Assembly: GCA_009379895.1 (NCBI GenBank) | Contig: WHSW01000004.1 | Span: 1-55,234 of the forward strand | Direction of reading: 5' to 3' | DNA length: 55,234 nt | From: Solirubrobacterales bacterium | Lineage (GTDB): Bacteria; Actinomycetota; Thermoleophilia; Solirubrobacterales; 70-9 | Shown here: one piece after another, positions 44,133 to 52,426 of the stretch | How positions within the stretch are numbered: position 1 is the first letter of the stretch | How the letters are laid out: every line of letters begins with the position of its first letter | Program-made: the position numbers and the translations under genes | The notes under the pieces: generated by a model | Database searches by the model: none | Seen by the model: the letters and a program-made list of their open reading frames with translations, nothing else | What the model was told of the DNA's origin: nothing

Positions 44133-44187
44133 TTGTTGAACAGTTCACCGATCAGCACGATACAGCTTCTGATCAATCGTTCAACAA
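44133..44187. promoter_or_regulatory. nested inverted repeats upstream of the solute-binding-protein gene
   Basis: TTGTTGAAC (44133-44141) and GTTCAACAA (44179-44187) are perfect inverted copies 37 bp apart. Inside them GATCA/TGATC pair, and the left side also forms TGAACAGTTCA, a small palindrome (44137-44147). The stretch is far AT-richer than the surroundings. It lies 48-102 bp before the binding-protein start and probably holds its promoter and operators. No regulator gene is adjacent. Confidence 0.6.
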
Positions 44188-44372
44188 GAATCCGAACGGA
44201 GCGGATGTGCGTTAATCGACCCCATGTGCGATCGACTCGGCGACGCCCCGACCCCAGGACCATCGGATCGGTCGATCGAGAGGGTGAATCGGCGGCCCGA
44301 CAGGCGGCGCCCGAGGGGTGGCGCGGGCAGTCGCGATTGCGCCGGCGGGGGATCGGGTACCGCCGCCCGGCG

Positions 44373-45569
44373 ATGGTAGGGGCGCCGAGGCAACGGCGAC
44401 GGACGAACCCGCGCCTGCCGATCGTGGCGCTGCTGCTGGTCGTGCTGGGCGCCGGCGCCGCGCTCGGCGGCTCGAGCTCGGCCTCGGGCCGGGGATCGAT
44501 CGAGGCCGAGGCGCTGCCCGTCGACCCGCTTGCCGGCCCGCGGGCGATGCGGGCGATCGACGTCGCTCGCGACCGCCTCGGAGGCCGCTTCGCCGGCGCC
44601 TGGATCGACCGCTCCGGGGACCGACCCCGGCTCACGGTGGCGACCAGCGGGAGCGCGCCCGCCGCGGCCGAGCGCCTGGACGGAGCCGGCGCGATCGACG
44701 TCGTCTCAGCTGCCGCGTCGAGCTCGCAGCTGGCGCGGGCGCGGCGCGCGGCGGTGGACCTGCTCGACCGAAGCGCGAGCCATTTCGCGGTCGGGGTCGA
44801 CCCGGCCGCCGGGGTGGTGGAGGTGCGGGCGGCCGGGCTCGACCGCTCGTCCCGCGAGGCGATCGAGCGCCGGCTCGGCGAGGTCGCGGTGAGCTTCGAC
44901 GGGGGCCGGTTCGAATTCCGCCACATGGCCACCTGTCCGGCCTGCTTTCCGCCGTTCCGGGGCGGGCTCGCGGTGCGGATCGGCAGGGCGGGGTGCACGA
45001 GCGGGTTCACGATGAAGCGCACTCGCCGCCGGTTCGTCGGCGTCACCGCGGGCCACTGCCGCCCCGGGGGCGAGCGCCGGGTGTTCATCGGGGGCCGCAA
45101 GGTCGGCCGGGTCGACAAGAACAGCTACCGCGGCGATCGCCGCGTCGAGGTGGACGCCCTGCGTTTCCCCGTGCCGCGCTCTGCCAAGCGGCCCCGCGTC
45201 TACATTCCGGCCTTCGGCATCGACCTTCCGGTGCGCGGCAGGCTCCGCGAGCGCGACATGGTCCCCGGCACGGCGATGTGCTTCGTCGGGGTCAGCTCCG
45301 GGGGCGCCTGTAGCGTCGTCACCCGCACCAACCTGACGATCAAGGCGGGGCGCAAGATCCAGTCGGGCCTGTGGTGCATCGGCGCCCCGGCGATCCCCGG
45401 CGACAGCGGTGGGCCGGCGATTCAGCCGCAGCCCGCGGGCGCGGTGCGCGCCGGCGGGATCGTCTCGGGCACGTTGTTCACCGAGACCACCGAGGAGATG
45501 TGCTACTCGCCGATCTCTCGGGTCGCGAGGAGGATGAACGCCCGGCTGCTCAGCCAGCGCGGCGGCTGA
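44373..45569 (+). CDS. secreted/membrane-anchored streptogrisin-like serine protease with propeptide
   Basis: A 398-residue S1 protease. A hydrophobic segment (PIVALLLVVLGAGAALGG, 15-33) serves as signal or anchor. Residues about 45-185 resemble an alpha-lytic/streptogrisin-type prodomain (VDVVSAAASSSQLARARRAA and GVVEVRAAGLDRSSREAIERRL). The chymotrypsin-like domain has His228 in GVTAGHCR, Asp261 in EVDALRF and Ser345 in PGDSGGPAI; Cys208-Cys229 and Cys303-Cys313 are probable disulfides. ATG at 44373 gives a compact signal, but an ATG at 44205 with a GGAG nearby would add 56 basic residues and cannot be excluded. The target protein is unknown. Confidence 0.82.
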   Translation: MVGAPRQRRRTNPRLPIVALLLVVLGAGAALGGSSSASGRGSIEAEALPVDPLAGPRAMRAIDVARDRLGGRFAGAWIDRSGDRPRLTVATSGSAPAAAERLDGAGAIDVVSAAASSSQLARARRAAVDLLDRSASHFAVGVDPAAGVVEVRAAGLDRSSREAIERRLGEVAVSFDGGRFEFRHMATCPACFPPFRGGLAVRIGRAGCTSGFTMKRTRRRFVGVTAGHCRPGGERRVFIGGRKVGRVDKNSYRGDRRVEVDALRFPVPRSAKRPRVYIPAFGIDLPVRGRLRERDMVPGTAMCFVGVSSGGACSVVTRTNLTIKAGRKIQSGLWCIGAPAIPGDSGGPAIQPQPAGAVRAGGIVSGTLFTETTEEMCYSPISRVARRMNARLLSQRGG

Positions 45570-45593
45570 ACGAGGAGCGGGGGACGGCGCCGG

Positions 45594-46643
45594 TCAGAGC
45601 TCGTAGGCCTTGGCCAGCTCGGGGTCGTTCTCGGCGAGCTGCTCGGCGAGGGTGACCATCACCTTGCACTGCTTCCAGGTCGCGTCGTCCTGCATCTTGC
45701 CGTCGATCATGTGGACGCCGCGGCCGTCGGGGATCGCCTCGAGCACCTTCTTGGCGAACAGGACCTCGTCCGGCGGCGGGCTGAAGACCCGCTTCGCGAT
45801 CTCGATCTGCGCCGGGTGCAGCGACCAGGCGCCGACGCAGCCGAGCAGGAAGGCGGCGCGGAACTGCGTCTCGCAGCCCTCGGCGTCGCGGATGTCGCCG
45901 TAGGGCCCGTAGAAGGGGAGGATCCCGGCCGAGTTGCAGGCGTCGACCATGCGCGCGATCGAGTAGTGCCAGGGGTCCTGCTGCGCGGTTGCGCGCGCCG
46001 CCGCGGGGTCGTCGGGATCGGGGTCCTCGATCACCCGGTAGCCGGGGTGACCGCCGCCGACCCGGGTCGTCTTCATCCGGCGCGAGGCGGCGAGGTCGGC
46101 GGGACCGAAGCTCATGCCCTGCATCCGGGGCGAGGCGGTGGCGATCTCCTCGAGGTTCGAGACCCCGAGCGAGGTCTCGAGGATCGCGTGCACGAGGATC
46201 GGCCGCTCGAGGCGCGCCTTCGCCTCGAGCTGGGCGAGCAGGCGGTCGACGTAGTGGATGTCCCAGGCCCCTTCGACCTTGGGCACCATGATCACGTCCA
46301 GCCGGTCGCCGATCTCGCCGACCAGCTCCGTGAGGTCGTCGAGGACCCAGGGGCTCTCGAGCGCGTTGACGCGGGTCCAGAGCTGGGCTTGGCCGAGCCC
46401 GAGCTCCTTGCCGACGCGGATCAGGCCCGCGCGCGCCGCCAGCTTGCGGTCGACCGGGACCGCGTCCTCGAGGTTGCCGAGCAGGATGTCGACGGTGGGC
46501 GCGATCTCGGGCGCCTTGGCGACCATCTTCTCGTTCGAGAAGTCGAGGAAGTGGATCATGCGGGAGGGCTTGAAGGGAACCTCGCGGATCGGATCCGGAG
46601 CGTCGATCGCGAGCGGCTTGAGGAAGTCTCTGGGATTGCGCAT
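45594..46643 (-). CDS. L-malyl-CoA/beta-methylmalyl-CoA lyase-like (HpcH/HpaI/citrate lyase family)
   Basis: A 349-residue CoA-ester lyase. It closely resembles the Chloroflexus-type Mcl in its N-terminal [22 protein letters not shown], the metal and acceptor regions [20 protein letters not shown] and [64 protein letters not shown], and the C-terminal [18 protein letters not shown]. Expected reactions are malyl-CoA to acetyl-CoA plus glyoxylate and beta-methylmalyl-CoA to propionyl-CoA plus glyoxylate; citramalyl-CoA cleavage is also possible. ATG at 46643. It stands alone on its strand and diverges from the GNAT gene. Confidence 0.87.
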   Translation of the reverse strand: MRNPRDFLKPLAIDAPDPIREVPFKPSRMIHFLDFSNEKMVAKAPEIAPTVDILLGNLEDAVPVDRKLAARAGLIRVGKELGLGQAQLWTRVNALESPWVLDDLTELVGEIGDRLDVIMVPKVEGAWDIHYVDRLLAQLEAKARLERPILVHAILETSLGVSNLEEIATASPRMQGMSFGPADLAASRRMKTTRVGGGHPGYRVIEDPDPDDPAAARATAQQDPWHYSIARMVDACNSAGILPFYGPYGDIRDAEGCETQFRAAFLLGCVGAWSLHPAQIEIAKRVFSPPPDEVLFAKKVLEAIPDGRGVHMIDGKMQDDATWKQCKVMVTLAEQLAENDPELAKAYEL

Positions 46644-46684
46644 GGGCGCCAATCTATCGGTGCGCCCTGGCGTAGGCTGAGCTC

Positions 46685-47269
46685 GTGCAAGCGACGATCC
46701 GAGCCGCGCGCGAGGGGGAGGAGGAGCGGCTGGTGGCGCTGTACGAGTGGCTGTTCGCGCCGCCGGGCGCCCGACCGGCGGCCTGGGACGAGCGCCGCGC
46801 GGCGGTCGCCCTGCGCGAGGCGATCCGCTCCCACGACGCCGTGGTGCTGGTCGCCGAGGAGGCCGTCCCTTCGGCTGACCCGGCCGCCCCCGGAGGCGGA
46901 GCCGAGGAGGCCGTCCCTTCAGCTGACCCGTCCGCCCCCGGACGAATCCGAGCGGAGCTCGGATCACCGGTCGCTGACGCTCCCTGGGAGGAGGCGGACG
47001 GAACGTTGGTGGGCTTCTGTACCGCCTACCAGGACCTGCACTCGGTCCGTTACGGCTATCGCGCCTGGGTCGAGGACCTCGCCGTCGCCCCCGACCGCCG
47101 CTCGCGCGGGATCGGCAAGGCGCTGCTCGACGCCGCCAGGGCCTGGGCGCGCGAGCGCGGCGCGACCCACCTCGAGCTCGACTCGGCCGAGGCGCGCGCC
47201 GACGCCCACCGCTTCTACGAGCGCGAGGGCGCTCAGTACCGGTCGGTCGCCTTCGGCTGGGAGCTCTGA
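46685..47269 (+). CDS. GNAT N-acetyltransferase with inserted 16-residue duplication
   Basis: A 194-residue GNAT protein. The acetyl-CoA site (motif A) is [24 protein letters not shown] and motif B is [24 protein letters not shown]. Between beta-2 and beta-4 it carries an unusual insert of about 35 residues, made of two near-identical units [13 protein letters not shown] and [13 protein letters not shown]. The insert is Pro/Ala/Glu-rich and probably a surface loop. GTG at 46685. The stop lies 5 bp before the next start. Substrate unknown. Confidence 0.83.
   Translation: MQATIRAAREGEEERLVALYEWLFAPPGARPAAWDERRAAVALREAIRSHDAVVLVAEEAVPSADPAAPGGGAEEAVPSADPSAPGRIRAELGSPVADAPWEEADGTLVGFCTAYQDLHSVRYGYRAWVEDLAVAPDRRSRGIGKALLDAARAWARERGATHLELDSAEARADAHRFYEREGAQYRSVAFGWEL
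46853..46942 (+). repeat. in-frame 42-bp duplication within the GNAT gene
   Basis: Bases 46853-46894 recur at 46901-46942 with 2 differences in 42, separated by GGCGGA, giving a 48-bp (16-codon) period that keeps the frame. The low divergence implies a fairly recent duplication. Confidence 0.9.
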
Positions 47270-47274
47270 GGCGG

Positions 47275-48372
47275 GTGGCCGGTCGGATCGTCGTCTTCGG
47301 AGCGACCGGCTACACCGGCCGCCTGACCGTCGAGGCGCTGATCGAGCGCGGCGAGCGCCCGGTGCTCGCCGGGCGCGACGCCGCGCGCTTGCGCGGGCTC
47401 GCCTCCGAGCTGGGCTCCGAGCTCGAGACCGCCGTCGCGGACGTCGCGCGGCCGGCGAGCATCGCCGAGCTGGTTGGGCCGGCGGACGTCCTGGTCGCCA
47501 CCGTGGGCCCGTTCGCGCGCTTCGGCGACGCGGCCGCCGAGGCCGCGATCGCGGCCGGCGCGCACTACCTCGACTCGACCGGCGAGCCGGCCTTCATCCG
47601 CCGCGTCTTCGAGCGCTTCGGGTCGCGCGCCGCCGAGGCCCGGATCGCGATGGTCACGGCCTTCGGCTACGACTGGGTGCCCGGCAACCTCGCCGGGGCC
47701 CTGGCGCTGCGCGAGGCTCGCGGTGCCGCGACCCGGGTCGACCTCGGCTACTTCACCACCGGCGGCGGGCTGGGCGGGATGAGCGGCGGCACGCGCGCCT
47801 CGCTGGCCGGCGCCCTGCTCGAGCCGTCCTTCGTCTGGCGCGACGGGATCCGCACCGAGCGCGCCGCGGTCCGGGTGCGATCGTTCGCGGCGGCGGGACG
47901 GCGACGAGAGGCGATCTCGGTCGGCTCCTCGGAGCACTTCACGCTGCCGCGCCTCGAGTCGGGCCTGCGCGAGGTGAACGCCTACCTCGGCTGGTTCGGC
48001 GGGGCCTCGCGCGGGATGCAGGTGTTCTCGGCGGCGAACGCCGCGGTCATGCAGGTGCCTGGCGTCAGGGCAGGGGCCGAGGCGCTGATCGGCCGGCTCG
48101 TGCGTGGCTCGACCGGCGGGCCGGACGCCGCCGCGCGCGAGGGGACCGGCTCGGCGGTCGTCGCGGTCGCCTACGCCGACGGCGCCGAGCTCGCGTCGGT
48201 CGAGGTCCGCGGCGTCAACGGCTACGAGTTCACCGGCCGGATCCTGGCCTGGGGCGCGACGGCCGCCGCCGGCGGCGGACTGCGCGGCAGCGGGGCGCTT
48301 GGCCCCGCCGAGGCGTTCGGGCTCGACGCGCTCGAGGCGGGCTGTCGCGAGGCGGGCATCGAGCGGGTCTGA
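47275..48372 (+). CDS. saccharopine dehydrogenase-like / trans-acting enoyl reductase family protein
   Basis: A 365-residue Rossmann-fold protein. The nucleotide-binding loop is [22 protein letters not shown], with Arg after beta-2 ([10 protein letters not shown]) favouring NADPH. SGTGEPAF-like [16 protein letters not shown] and the C-terminal domain [21 protein letters not shown] match the saccharopine-dehydrogenase-like group that contains mycobacterial Rv2449c/Rv2953. In mycobacteria Rv2953 reduces a double bond in phthiocerol lipids; a lipid role here is only a suggestion. GTG at 47275, 5 bp after the GNAT stop, so cotranscription is likely. Confidence 0.85.
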   Translation: MAGRIVVFGATGYTGRLTVEALIERGERPVLAGRDAARLRGLASELGSELETAVADVARPASIAELVGPADVLVATVGPFARFGDAAAEAAIAAGAHYLDSTGEPAFIRRVFERFGSRAAEARIAMVTAFGYDWVPGNLAGALALREARGAATRVDLGYFTTGGGLGGMSGGTRASLAGALLEPSFVWRDGIRTERAAVRVRSFAAAGRRREAISVGSSEHFTLPRLESGLREVNAYLGWFGGASRGMQVFSAANAAVMQVPGVRAGAEALIGRLVRGSTGGPDAAAREGTGSAVVAVAYADGAELASVEVRGVNGYEFTGRILAWGATAAAGGGLRGSGALGPAEAFGLDALEAGCREAGIERV

Positions 48373-48467
48373 CCGGCGCCCTCGATCCCACCTTTCGAGC
48401 CGGCGCGCCGCGCGCGGCCGGCGAGCGGGCTCTCGGGTTCACCCTCGCGGGTGCGGGGCCGTCGCGG

Positions 48468-48902
48468 TCACGCCTCGAGCCCCGCGGCGTCCAGCGCCCA
48501 CGCGCGGTCGAGGTGGAACTCGACCCGTTCGATCCTCGAGTCGCGAAAGAAGAACGCGCCCGCGCTCTCGGTGACGATCTCGGCGGCGCCGCCCCTGGGC
48601 ATGCCGCGCTGGCGGACGAGGACGACGACCACCTCGCCGCCGTCGATCAGCTCCTCGAACTGGAGCCCGAAGCGCTCGAAGCCCACCGTCCACTCATCGA
48701 AGGCGCCGACGAACCCGTCGATCCCGTTGCGCTCCATGGTCCAGCCGTCGGCGGCGATCATCGCGGTCTCGAAGTCGGGGTGCGCCGCCTCGCTCAGGAC
48801 CGCGGTCGCCCGCGCCCGGGCCGCCGGGTCCGCGCGGGTCGCAATGAAGTCCTCGGGGAAGGTCCCGATCAGCTCGCGCACGATGCCGGCGTTCTCCGAC
48901 AC
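48468..48902 (-). CDS. NTF2/SnoaL-like protein
   Basis: A 144-residue alpha+beta cone protein. The long helix SENAGIVRELIGTFPEDFIA leads to HPDFETAMIAADGWTMERNGIDGFVGAFDEWTVGFERF and the beta-sheet strands VVVVLVRQRGMPRGGAAEI, FFFRDSRIERVEFHLDR. This is the SnoaL-4-like pattern seen in many small actinobacterial proteins. GTG at 48902 fits best; a longer version would run into the promoter of the divergent acyl-CoA dehydrogenase. Function unknown. Confidence 0.8.
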   Translation of the reverse strand: MSENAGIVRELIGTFPEDFIATRADPAARARATAVLSEAAHPDFETAMIAADGWTMERNGIDGFVGAFDEWTVGFERFGLQFEELIDGGEVVVVLVRQRGMPRGGAAEIVTESAGAFFFRDSRIERVEFHLDRAWALDAAGLEA

Positions 48903-48999
48903 GCGCCCCAGTATCCCGCAGGCCTCGAGGTTGCCGCGGGTATCCTTCGCGTCGCCTCGAGGGTTCGCCGGCGAGGCCGACAACCGACCCGAAGGAGCC

Positions 49000-50214
49000 A
49001 TGGCCGTAGCGACCGCCGCCTACCCGCAGATGACCGACGAGCAGAGGGCGATCACCGAGATGGTGCGCCAGTTCGTCGACAACGAGATCCTCCCCGTCGC
49101 GGAGGAGTTCGACCACGAGGACAAGTTCCCGGAGGCGATCGTCGAGCAGATGAAGGAGCTCGGGCTGTTCGGGGTCACGATCCCCGAGGAGTACGGGGGC
49201 ATGGGACTGGACCTGACGACCTACGCGATGATCGTCGAGGAGCTCTCGCGCGGCTGGATCTCGATCTCGGGGGTCGTCAACACCCACTTCATCGGCTCCT
49301 ATCTGCTGATCAAGTTCGGCACCGACGAGCAGCGCGACCACTTCCTGCCGCGGATGGCGACGGGCGAGATCCGCGCCGCCTTCTCGCTCTCGGAGCCCGA
49401 GGTCGGCTCCGACGTGCAGGGCATCAAGTCGACCGCCAAGCGCGCCGACGACGGCGCCTGGGAGCTCAACGGCCAGAAGATGTGGGTCACCAACGGCCTC
49501 GGCTCGGGCGTCGTCTTCGTGCTCATGAAGTCGGACCCCAAGGCCGACCCGCCCTACCGGGGGATGACCTGCTTCATCACCGAGAAGGAGCCCTGGGTCG
49601 AGAAGAACGAGGGCGACTACGCCGGCCTCGAGATCCCGCCGAAGATCAAGAAGATGGGCTACAAGGGCGTCGAGTCGACCGAGCTCGTCTACGACGGCTA
49701 CCGCTGCCCGCCCGATCGCATCCTCGGCGCCGAGGAGGCCGGGCTCGGCCAGGGCTTCAAGCAGATGATGGACGCGCTCGAGGTCGGGCGAGTCAACGTC
49801 GCCGCGCGCGGCGTCGGGATCGCCCAGCGGGCGCTCGAGCTGGCCCTGCGCTATGCCCAGGAGCGCAAGGCGTTCGGCAAGCCGATCGCCGAGCACCAGG
49901 CGATCCAGTTCAAGCTCGCCGACATGGCCACCAAGGTCGAGGCCGCCCGCCTGATGACGATGAAGGCCGCCCGGATGAAGGACGCCGGCCAGCGCTCCGA
50001 CCTCGAGGCGGGGATGGCGAAGCTGCTCGCCAGCGAGACCGGCAAGGAGGTCGTCGAGGAGTGCTTTCGCATCCACGGCGGCTACGGCTACTCGAAGGAG
50101 TACGAGATCGAGCGCCTCTATCGCGACGCGCCGCTGCTCTTGATCGGCGAGGGCACCTCCGAGATCCAGCGCATGGTGATCGGCAAGAAGGTTCTCCAAA
50201 GAAACAGGATCTGA
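49000..50214 (+). CDS. acyl-CoA dehydrogenase
   Basis: A 404-residue FAD-dependent acyl-CoA dehydrogenase. The N-terminal helical domain starts MTDEQRAITEMVRQFVDNEILPVAEEFDHEDKFP. The FAD-contact motif is AFSLSEPEVGSDVQGIKSTAKR, followed by NGQKMWVTNG. The catalytic base Glu is in LLLIGEGTSEIQRMVIG, the short/medium/branched-chain position. Its nearest style is the short/branched or glutaryl-type enzyme; it is smaller than the ~550-residue methylsuccinyl-CoA dehydrogenases. ATG at 49000 follows GAAGGAG. Products are carried to the electron chain by ETF; no ETF gene is nearby. Confidence 0.93.
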   Translation: MAVATAAYPQMTDEQRAITEMVRQFVDNEILPVAEEFDHEDKFPEAIVEQMKELGLFGVTIPEEYGGMGLDLTTYAMIVEELSRGWISISGVVNTHFIGSYLLIKFGTDEQRDHFLPRMATGEIRAAFSLSEPEVGSDVQGIKSTAKRADDGAWELNGQKMWVTNGLGSGVVFVLMKSDPKADPPYRGMTCFITEKEPWVEKNEGDYAGLEIPPKIKKMGYKGVESTELVYDGYRCPPDRILGAEEAGLGQGFKQMMDALEVGRVNVAARGVGIAQRALELALRYAQERKAFGKPIAEHQAIQFKLADMATKVEAARLMTMKAARMKDAGQRSDLEAGMAKLLASETGKEVVEECFRIHGGYGYSKEYEIERLYRDAPLLLIGEGTSEIQRMVIGKKVLQRNRI

Positions 50215-50284
50215 CCGCGTGCTCCGCTCACCGGCCGACCGCGTGCTCGGCCCACCCGCCGACCGCGTGCTCCGCTTCGCGTCC
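50213..50284 (+). repeat. three 24-bp tandem repeats after the acyl-CoA dehydrogenase gene
   Basis: Three consecutive 24-bp units (50213-50236, 50237-50260, 50261-50284) each begin GACCGCGTGCTC and then diverge (CGCTCACCGGCC, GGCCCACCCGCC, CGCTTCGCGTCC). The first overlaps the stop codon of the dehydrogenase. The remaining 50285-50319 holds no gene. Confidence 0.75.
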
Positions 50285-50319
50285 GCCGCGGTCGGGTCTG
50301 TGGCAGGCTGAGCTGACCG

Positions 50320-50682
50320 ATGGCTTCGACGCAGGAACTGATCTCCGGGGCGATCGCCCGGATCCAGGGTGAGGCGCCGGCGCTGGCGAAGCTGAAGCTG
50401 GTCTTCGGCCTCGAGCTGCCCGCGCGCGGCGACGTGCAGGTCTTCCGGGTCGAGCTCCCGGGTCCGCAGCTGAGCAAGGGCTTCGCCGACGACGAGCGGC
50501 TGCGGGTCTCGGTGCCGCGCACGATGTTCAACGTGCTCGCCACCGAGGGGCAGCTCGCCGACTGGCGCGAGGCGTACGAGCACGGCCACGTCAAGGTCGA
50601 GGGCGACCCGCGGGTGCAGAGGCTGATCGGCCAGGTGATCGCCAAGCAGGAGGCTCGCGGCCGGCTGCGACGGGCGCGCTGA
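50320..50682 (+). CDS. SCP2 sterol-binding domain protein
   Basis: A 120-residue single SCP2 domain. The fold is seen in LISGAIARIQGEAPALAKLKLVFGLEL, VQVFRVELPGPQLSKGFADDERLRVSVPRTMFNVLATEG and DWREAYEHGHVKVEGDPRVQRLIGQVIAK. SCP2 domains bind lipids or acyl-CoA in a tunnel; this fits its place after an acyl-CoA dehydrogenase. The gene is separated by the 24-bp repeats and may share its transcript. Ligand unknown. Confidence 0.88.
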   Translation: MASTQELISGAIARIQGEAPALAKLKLVFGLELPARGDVQVFRVELPGPQLSKGFADDERLRVSVPRTMFNVLATEGQLADWREAYEHGHVKVEGDPRVQRLIGQVIAKQEARGRLRRAR

Positions 50683-50801
50683 GCTCGCGAGCGTCGACGA
50701 CGAGTGCGCCGCGTCGCGAGCCGCCGGCCCGGCGCCTCGCCGTCCGGCGGGCCGCCTCGCAGCTCCTCGCGCGCCCGGCCCGCGTTGCCCACCCCGCCGA
50801 C

Positions 50802-51806
50802 GTGACCCGGCTCGCGGGCCCGGTCCAGGCCCAGGAGCCGCGCGCCGCGCGGCTCGCCTTCCGCGCCCGCGCCCGAGGCCTGCTCGCCGCCGACGTCGAC
50901 CGCGCCCGTTGCGAGGAACGATCGCTGCTGCGCGCCTGGATGATGCGCCGCACGGCCCACCTGATCGCGACCGAGGACGCCGGCTGGCTGCTGCCCCTGT
51001 TCGCCGACTCGCTCGCGCGACAGGCACGCAAGCGGATGGCGGACTTTGGGCTCGACCGCGAGGGCCAGGATCGGGCCCTGAGCCTGCTGCAGGGGGCGGT
51101 CCAATCCGACGGGCCACTGACCCGACCCGAGCTCGCGGTGCGGCTGACCGAGGCCGGCTTCGACGCGTCGCAGCAGATCAAGGTGCACCTCTGGGTGCTG
51201 GCGACCGTCGAGGGCGGGCTCTGCCTCGGTCCCGACCGCGGTGGGCAGACCTGCCTGGTGGCGACCCGCGACTGGATCGGCGAGCTCGAGCGACCGTCGC
51301 GCGAGGCCTCGCTGGCCGAGCTGGCCCGCCGCTACCTGCGCGCCTACGCGCCCGCCGACGCGCGCGACCTGGCGCGCTGGGCCGGGCTTCCCCAGCGCGA
51401 CGCCCGCGCGGGGTTCGAGGCGATCGCTCCCGAGCTCAGCGCGGCGCGCGGCGCGGGGGAGACCCTGTACTCGCTCGCGGCCGAGCGCCGCCGTGCGGCG
51501 GCGGGGCCAGTGGTGCGCATGCTGGGCGCCTACGACAACTACAACCTCGGCTACGTGAGTCGCGAGTTCGCCGTCTCGCCGGACCACGAGCGCCGGATCG
51601 CCCCGGGCGGCGGCATCATCCGCCCGACGATCAGCGTCGACGGCCGCTTCGTCGGCACCTGGGCCTCGAAGCGCAGCGGCTCGCGGCTCGCGGTCACGAT
51701 CGAGCCCTTCGGCGAGCTCGAGCCGGCCGTCGAGGAGGCGATCGAGGCGGAGATCGCCGACCTCGGGCGCTTCGAAGGGCTCTCGGCCGAGCGCGTGGTG
51801 ATCTAG
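50802..51806 (+). CDS. winged-helix DNA-binding protein (HTH_42 / AlkZ-like fold)
   Basis: A protein of 334 residues from the GTG at 50802. The family, DUF1006/HTH_42, includes DNA glycosylases AlkZ and YcaQ. Tandem winged helices run from LAGPVQAQEPRAARLAFRARARGLL to the C-terminal beta-rich part with LGAYDNYNLGYVSR and IAPGGGIIRPTISVDGRFVGTW, the latter resembling the QxQ/QxD-bearing region. The frame stays open upstream to base 50679 and encodes a family-like N-terminus (RLAVRRAASQLLARPARVAHPADV) but has no ATG, GTG or TTG there; only a CTG overlaps the SCP2 stop. The true start may therefore be upstream. It might unhook crosslinks as a glycosylase; unproved. Confidence 0.82.
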   Translation: MTRLAGPVQAQEPRAARLAFRARARGLLAADVDRARCEERSLLRAWMMRRTAHLIATEDAGWLLPLFADSLARQARKRMADFGLDREGQDRALSLLQGAVQSDGPLTRPELAVRLTEAGFDASQQIKVHLWVLATVEGGLCLGPDRGGQTCLVATRDWIGELERPSREASLAELARRYLRAYAPADARDLARWAGLPQRDARAGFEAIAPELSAARGAGETLYSLAAERRRAAAGPVVRMLGAYDNYNLGYVSREFAVSPDHERRIAPGGGIIRPTISVDGRFVGTWASKRSGSRLAVTIEPFGELEPAVEEAIEAEIADLGRFEGLSAERVVI

Positions 51807-51849
51807 GATCCCGCGCCTTGGAGGAGAGGGCAGCCGACCCCAAGGAGAA

Positions 51850-52413
51850 ATGCACGCAGTGAGCGAAGAAACGCAGCGGCTCTCAACCGACCAGGCCGAG
51901 CGCGAGGCCTCGGGCGCGCACCCCTACGGGCGCTACCTCGAGGAGTTCGACGTCGGCGCGGTCTATAAGCACTGGCCCGCGAAGACGGTCACCGAGGCGG
52001 ACGACCACCTCTTCTGCCTGATCACGATGAACCACCACCCGCTGCATCTCAACGACGTCTACGCGTCGGACTCGCAGCAGGGCCAGAACGTGGTCGTCGG
52101 CCCGCTGGTGTATTCACTCGCCCTCGGGATGTCGGTCTCCGACGTCTCGGGCAAGGCGATCGCCAACCTGGCGACCGAGGAGCTCAGCCACCCCGCCCCG
52201 GTATTCCACGGCGACACGCTGTTCTGCGAGTCGGAGGTGCTCGACGTCCGACCCTCCTCCTCGAAGCCCGACCGCGGCGTCGTCCGCGTCCACACCCGCG
52301 TCCACAAGCAGGACGGGACCCTGGTCGCCGAGTTCAAGCGGGCGGTGCTGGTCCCTCGCAAACCGGGCGCGGACGGGGGCCGGGCGCCGACCCCCGAGGG
52401 CGACGTCGACTGA
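51850..52413 (+). CDS. MaoC-like acyl-CoA hydratase (Rv2499c-like)
   Basis: A 187-residue hot-dog hydratase. It has GRYLEEFDVGAVYKHWPAKTVTEADDHLF, LITMNHHPLHLNDVYASDS and FHGDTLFCESEVLDVRPS. The hydratase-2 motif Asp/His is found in the pair TMNHHPLHLND, where the catalytic Asp and His are conserved. It resembles mycobacterial Rv2499c, which neighbours a CoA-ester lyase and an acyl-CoA dehydrogenase, and the mesaconyl/itaconyl-CoA hydratases. ATG at 51850 was chosen; an in-frame GTG four codons later is possible. Its partners in this window are the lyase at 45.6-46.6 kb and the dehydrogenase at 49 kb, though not in one operon. Confidence 0.86.
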   Translation: MHAVSEETQRLSTDQAEREASGAHPYGRYLEEFDVGAVYKHWPAKTVTEADDHLFCLITMNHHPLHLNDVYASDSQQGQNVVVGPLVYSLALGMSVSDVSGKAIANLATEELSHPAPVFHGDTLFCESEVLDVRPSSSKPDRGVVRVHTRVHKQDGTLVAEFKRAVLVPRKPGADGGRAPTPEGDVD

Positions 52414-52426
52414 GGCCCCGCTCGGG

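Noticed and set aside
44137-44147. TGAACAGTTCA as a second SOS box
   Set aside because: It lacks the 4-bp spacer of the CGAAC-N4-GTTCG LexA operator seen upstream of lexA.
45711-50372. Plus-strand open frame of about 1550 codons
   Set aside because: It runs through the lyase (antisense), GNAT, saccharopine-like and dehydrogenase genes in another frame, is Arg-rich with no domain, and is explained by high GC.
48694-51117. Minus-strand open frame of about 800 codons
   Set aside because: Antisense to the acyl-CoA dehydrogenase and SCP2 genes; His/Arg/Ala-rich composition with no family signal.
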